Shown here: positions 4,772-6,019 of the stretch, piece by piece
Layout: each line of letters begins with the position of its first letter
Numbering within the stretch: the stretch's first letter is position 1
Assembly (NCBI GenBank): GCA_011330545.1
Contig: DRQI01000324.1
Location: 1 to 6,019 of the forward strand
From: Flavobacteriia bacterium
GTDB lineage: Bacteria; Bacteroidota; Bacteroidia; Flavobacteriales; Flavobacteriaceae
Reading direction: 5' to 3'
DNA: 6,019 nucleotides
The notes under the pieces: generated by a model
Databases searched by the model: none
What the model saw: the letters and a program-made list of their open reading frames with translations, nothing else
Told to the model about the DNA's origin: nothing
Made by a program: the position numbers and the translations under genes

Positions 4772-6019
4772 TTATAAAACAGAACTGCTTATTTCGATAT
4801 CGGCATATTTCCAGGCTTTATCAAATTCTTTTTTTATGGTTTGGGCTTCCTCAATTTTACCTTGTATTGATAAACTTTTATACAAGCCCATGAGTGACCA
4901 TCCGTTTTGCCTGAGTATAGCCAAGTCTTCTTTATAAATTTTTTCAGCTTCTTTAAATTTTTTGGCTTTTAATAAAACAGCACCTAAATTTTGCCGTGTT
5001 GGTATATGCCAAGCGGCCGGTTCGGTATATACTAATTTATCTTCAAGGGAAACTGCTTTTTTAAGGTGCTGAATAGCTTTAGAAAGATTTCCTCTTGAAG
5101 TAGCAATTTCACCGGCTAAAACTTCATAAGCTACCTTGGCAATGGCAGCAGTAGAATTGTTGGCTGTTGCAATGAGTGTTTCTATTTCGGGGTCTTTTTT
5201 TATTTCGGCAATGGCATCCAATTCTTCTTGTGCATCGTTGAGATTATTTTTTCCTAAAAAAGCAATGCCACGGGCGTAATGCCAAATTAATTTTAAATGT
5301 TTGATATTATCGTTTGGCTTGGGAATGGTTAATATCTGATTCCATTTGCCAAATCTTGTATATGCCAATAAAGGCGTGGAGGCAAAATCTTGTAAAAAAG
5401 GAAGGTCTATGAATTCACCCACAGGGACTTTTTCAGCCACTTTTTTAGCGGCATCAATAGCTATTTTACTATCGCCGAGCATACTGGAAGCAGACCATAA
5501 AAAGTGAATGTTATGTGGGTAGTATCCTAAAGGGTACATGCCTTGTGCATAGCATTGTGAAATATAATCCTCATCGGCTAGAATAGCACTTTGATTTACA
5601 GAAACGGCATCTTTATATCGTCCTACACGAATGTATATGTGCGATGGCATGTGAACAATATGCCCTGCTCCGGGCATTAAACCGCCTAATTTGTCTGCAC
5701 TGGCAACAGCGAGATCGGGTTTGGGCAATTCTACCATGTGTATGTAGTAATGATGTGCTCCGGGATGATTTGGATTTATATTCATGGCTCTTTCTAATGC
5801 TGCTTTGGCTTCTTTGATATTGGGAGACGGATTTCCATTTTTATCCCAATAATTCCACGGAACGGTATTCATTACAGCGGCGGCATATAGCGTTAGAATA
5901 TCTGCGTCTTGCGGATATTTTTCGGCAACTTTAGCCATTGCTTTCATATAAGACTTATTCAATTCGGCGATATCTTTTGTCAAGTCATTACTATATCTTT
6001 TTGCCAAGGCTTTAATCAA
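4772..6019 (-). CDS. Histidine-rich tetratricopeptide-repeat protein, 5' end beyond window
   Basis: The open frame enters from the right edge and ends at TAA 4774-4772, giving 415 residues. The first codon in view (6019-6017) is TTG, probably an internal Leu, so the true start, possibly with a signal peptide, lies outside. TPR-like helix pairs are spread along it, for example KAALERAMNINPNHPGA (72-88), ARGIAFLGKNNLNDAQEEL (249-267), GNLSKAIQHLKKAVSLE (310-326) and LKAKKFKEAEKIYKEDL (350-366). Unlike ordinary TPR scaffolds it carries fixed His-containing blocks: HPGAHHYYIHMVE (85-97), GAGHIVHMPSHIYIRVGRY (117-135), YYPHNIHFLW (166-175) and AAWHIPTRQNLGAVLL (335-350). These blocks recur in a family of roughly 550-residue TPR proteins found in several phyla, with no established function known to me. 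The clustered His residues suggest metal binding or catalysis (inference). It is followed by a terminator-like hairpin. The last nine or so codons are the variable tail. Confidence 0.87.
   Translation of the reverse strand: MIKALAKRYSNDLTKDIAELNKSYMKAMAKVAEKYPQDADILTLYAAAVMNTVPWNYWDKNGNPSPNIKEAKAALERAMNINPNHPGAHHYYIHMVELPKPDLAVASADKLGGLMPGAGHIVHMPSHIYIRVGRYKDAVSVNQSAILADEDYISQCYAQGMYPLGYYPHNIHFLWSASSMLGDSKIAIDAAKKVAEKVPVGEFIDLPFLQDFASTPLLAYTRFGKWNQILTIPKPNDNIKHLKLIWHYARGIAFLGKNNLNDAQEELDAIAEIKKDPEIETLIATANNSTAAIAKVAYEVLAGEIATSRGNLSKAIQHLKKAVSLEDKLVYTEPAAWHIPTRQNLGAVLLKAKKFKEAEKIYKEDLAILRQNGWSLMGLYKSLSIQGKIEEAQTIKKEFDKAWKYADIEISSSVL

Noticed and set aside
4725..4937. 70-codon plus-strand frame spanning the intergenic region and the 3' end of the TPR gene
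   Set aside because: Mostly antisense to the TPR coding region, no recognisable motif, and no promoter or leader that supports it.
1..6019. tRNA, rRNA, CRISPR array, insertion sequence or riboswitch
   Set aside because: No cloverleaf, spaced repeat array, transposase motif or known aptamer core was recognised on either strand.

Overview
The window looks like chromosomal DNA from a low-GC member of the Bacteroidota, probably Flavobacteriia or a near relative. The evidence is AT-rich intergenic DNA, an A-rich rather than Shine-Dalgarno leader in front of most genes, a textbook Bacteroidota -7 promoter element (TACCTTTG, form TAnnTTTG), a Cys-type lipoprotein signal ending ILSC, and protein families typical of the phylum. 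All six supported genes lie on the minus strand. The genes are separated by 118-236 bases, so they are more likely separate transcription units than a tight operon. No tRNA, rRNA, CRISPR array, transposase or integrase is visible, and no gene-free stretch exceeds 300 bases.

Layout from left to right, which is opposite to transcription. (1) Positions 1-214 hold the first 71 codons of a secreted protein that looks like a flavobacterial endonuclease I; the rest is off the left edge. (2) Positions 215-441 are non-coding: an AT-rich part, then a GC-rich, fold-prone block (375-442) that ends the unit of gene 3. (3) Positions 442-1413 encode a fusion of a RhuM domain and a Fic/Doc domain, the only clearly accessory gene. 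Its upstream region (1414-1649) carries repeated GGTAAC motifs and several inverted repeats. (4) Positions 1650-2855 encode an RsmB/NOP rRNA m5C methyltransferase with a clear promoter. (5) Positions 3009-3746 encode an SGNH-hydrolase-like lipoprotein. (6) Positions 3865-4629 encode a conserved TIGR02757/DUF2400 protein. (7) A 15-bp perfect inverted repeat at 4652-4687 separates it from (8) a histidine-rich TPR protein (4772-6019) whose start is beyond the right edge.

The genes do not form an obvious pathway. Methyltransferase, TIGR02757 protein and TPR protein look like resident housekeeping or conserved genes; nuclease and SGNH lipoprotein belong to the secreted or surface hydrolase repertoire; the RhuM-Fic gene looks like an inserted regulatory or toxin-like cassette. 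I see no clear new multi-gene system. The best leads are the RhuM-Fic gene with its repeat-bearing upstream region and structured 3' flank, the inverted repeat overlapping a -7-like element before the TIGR02757 gene, and the invariant-looking histidine motifs of the TPR protein.
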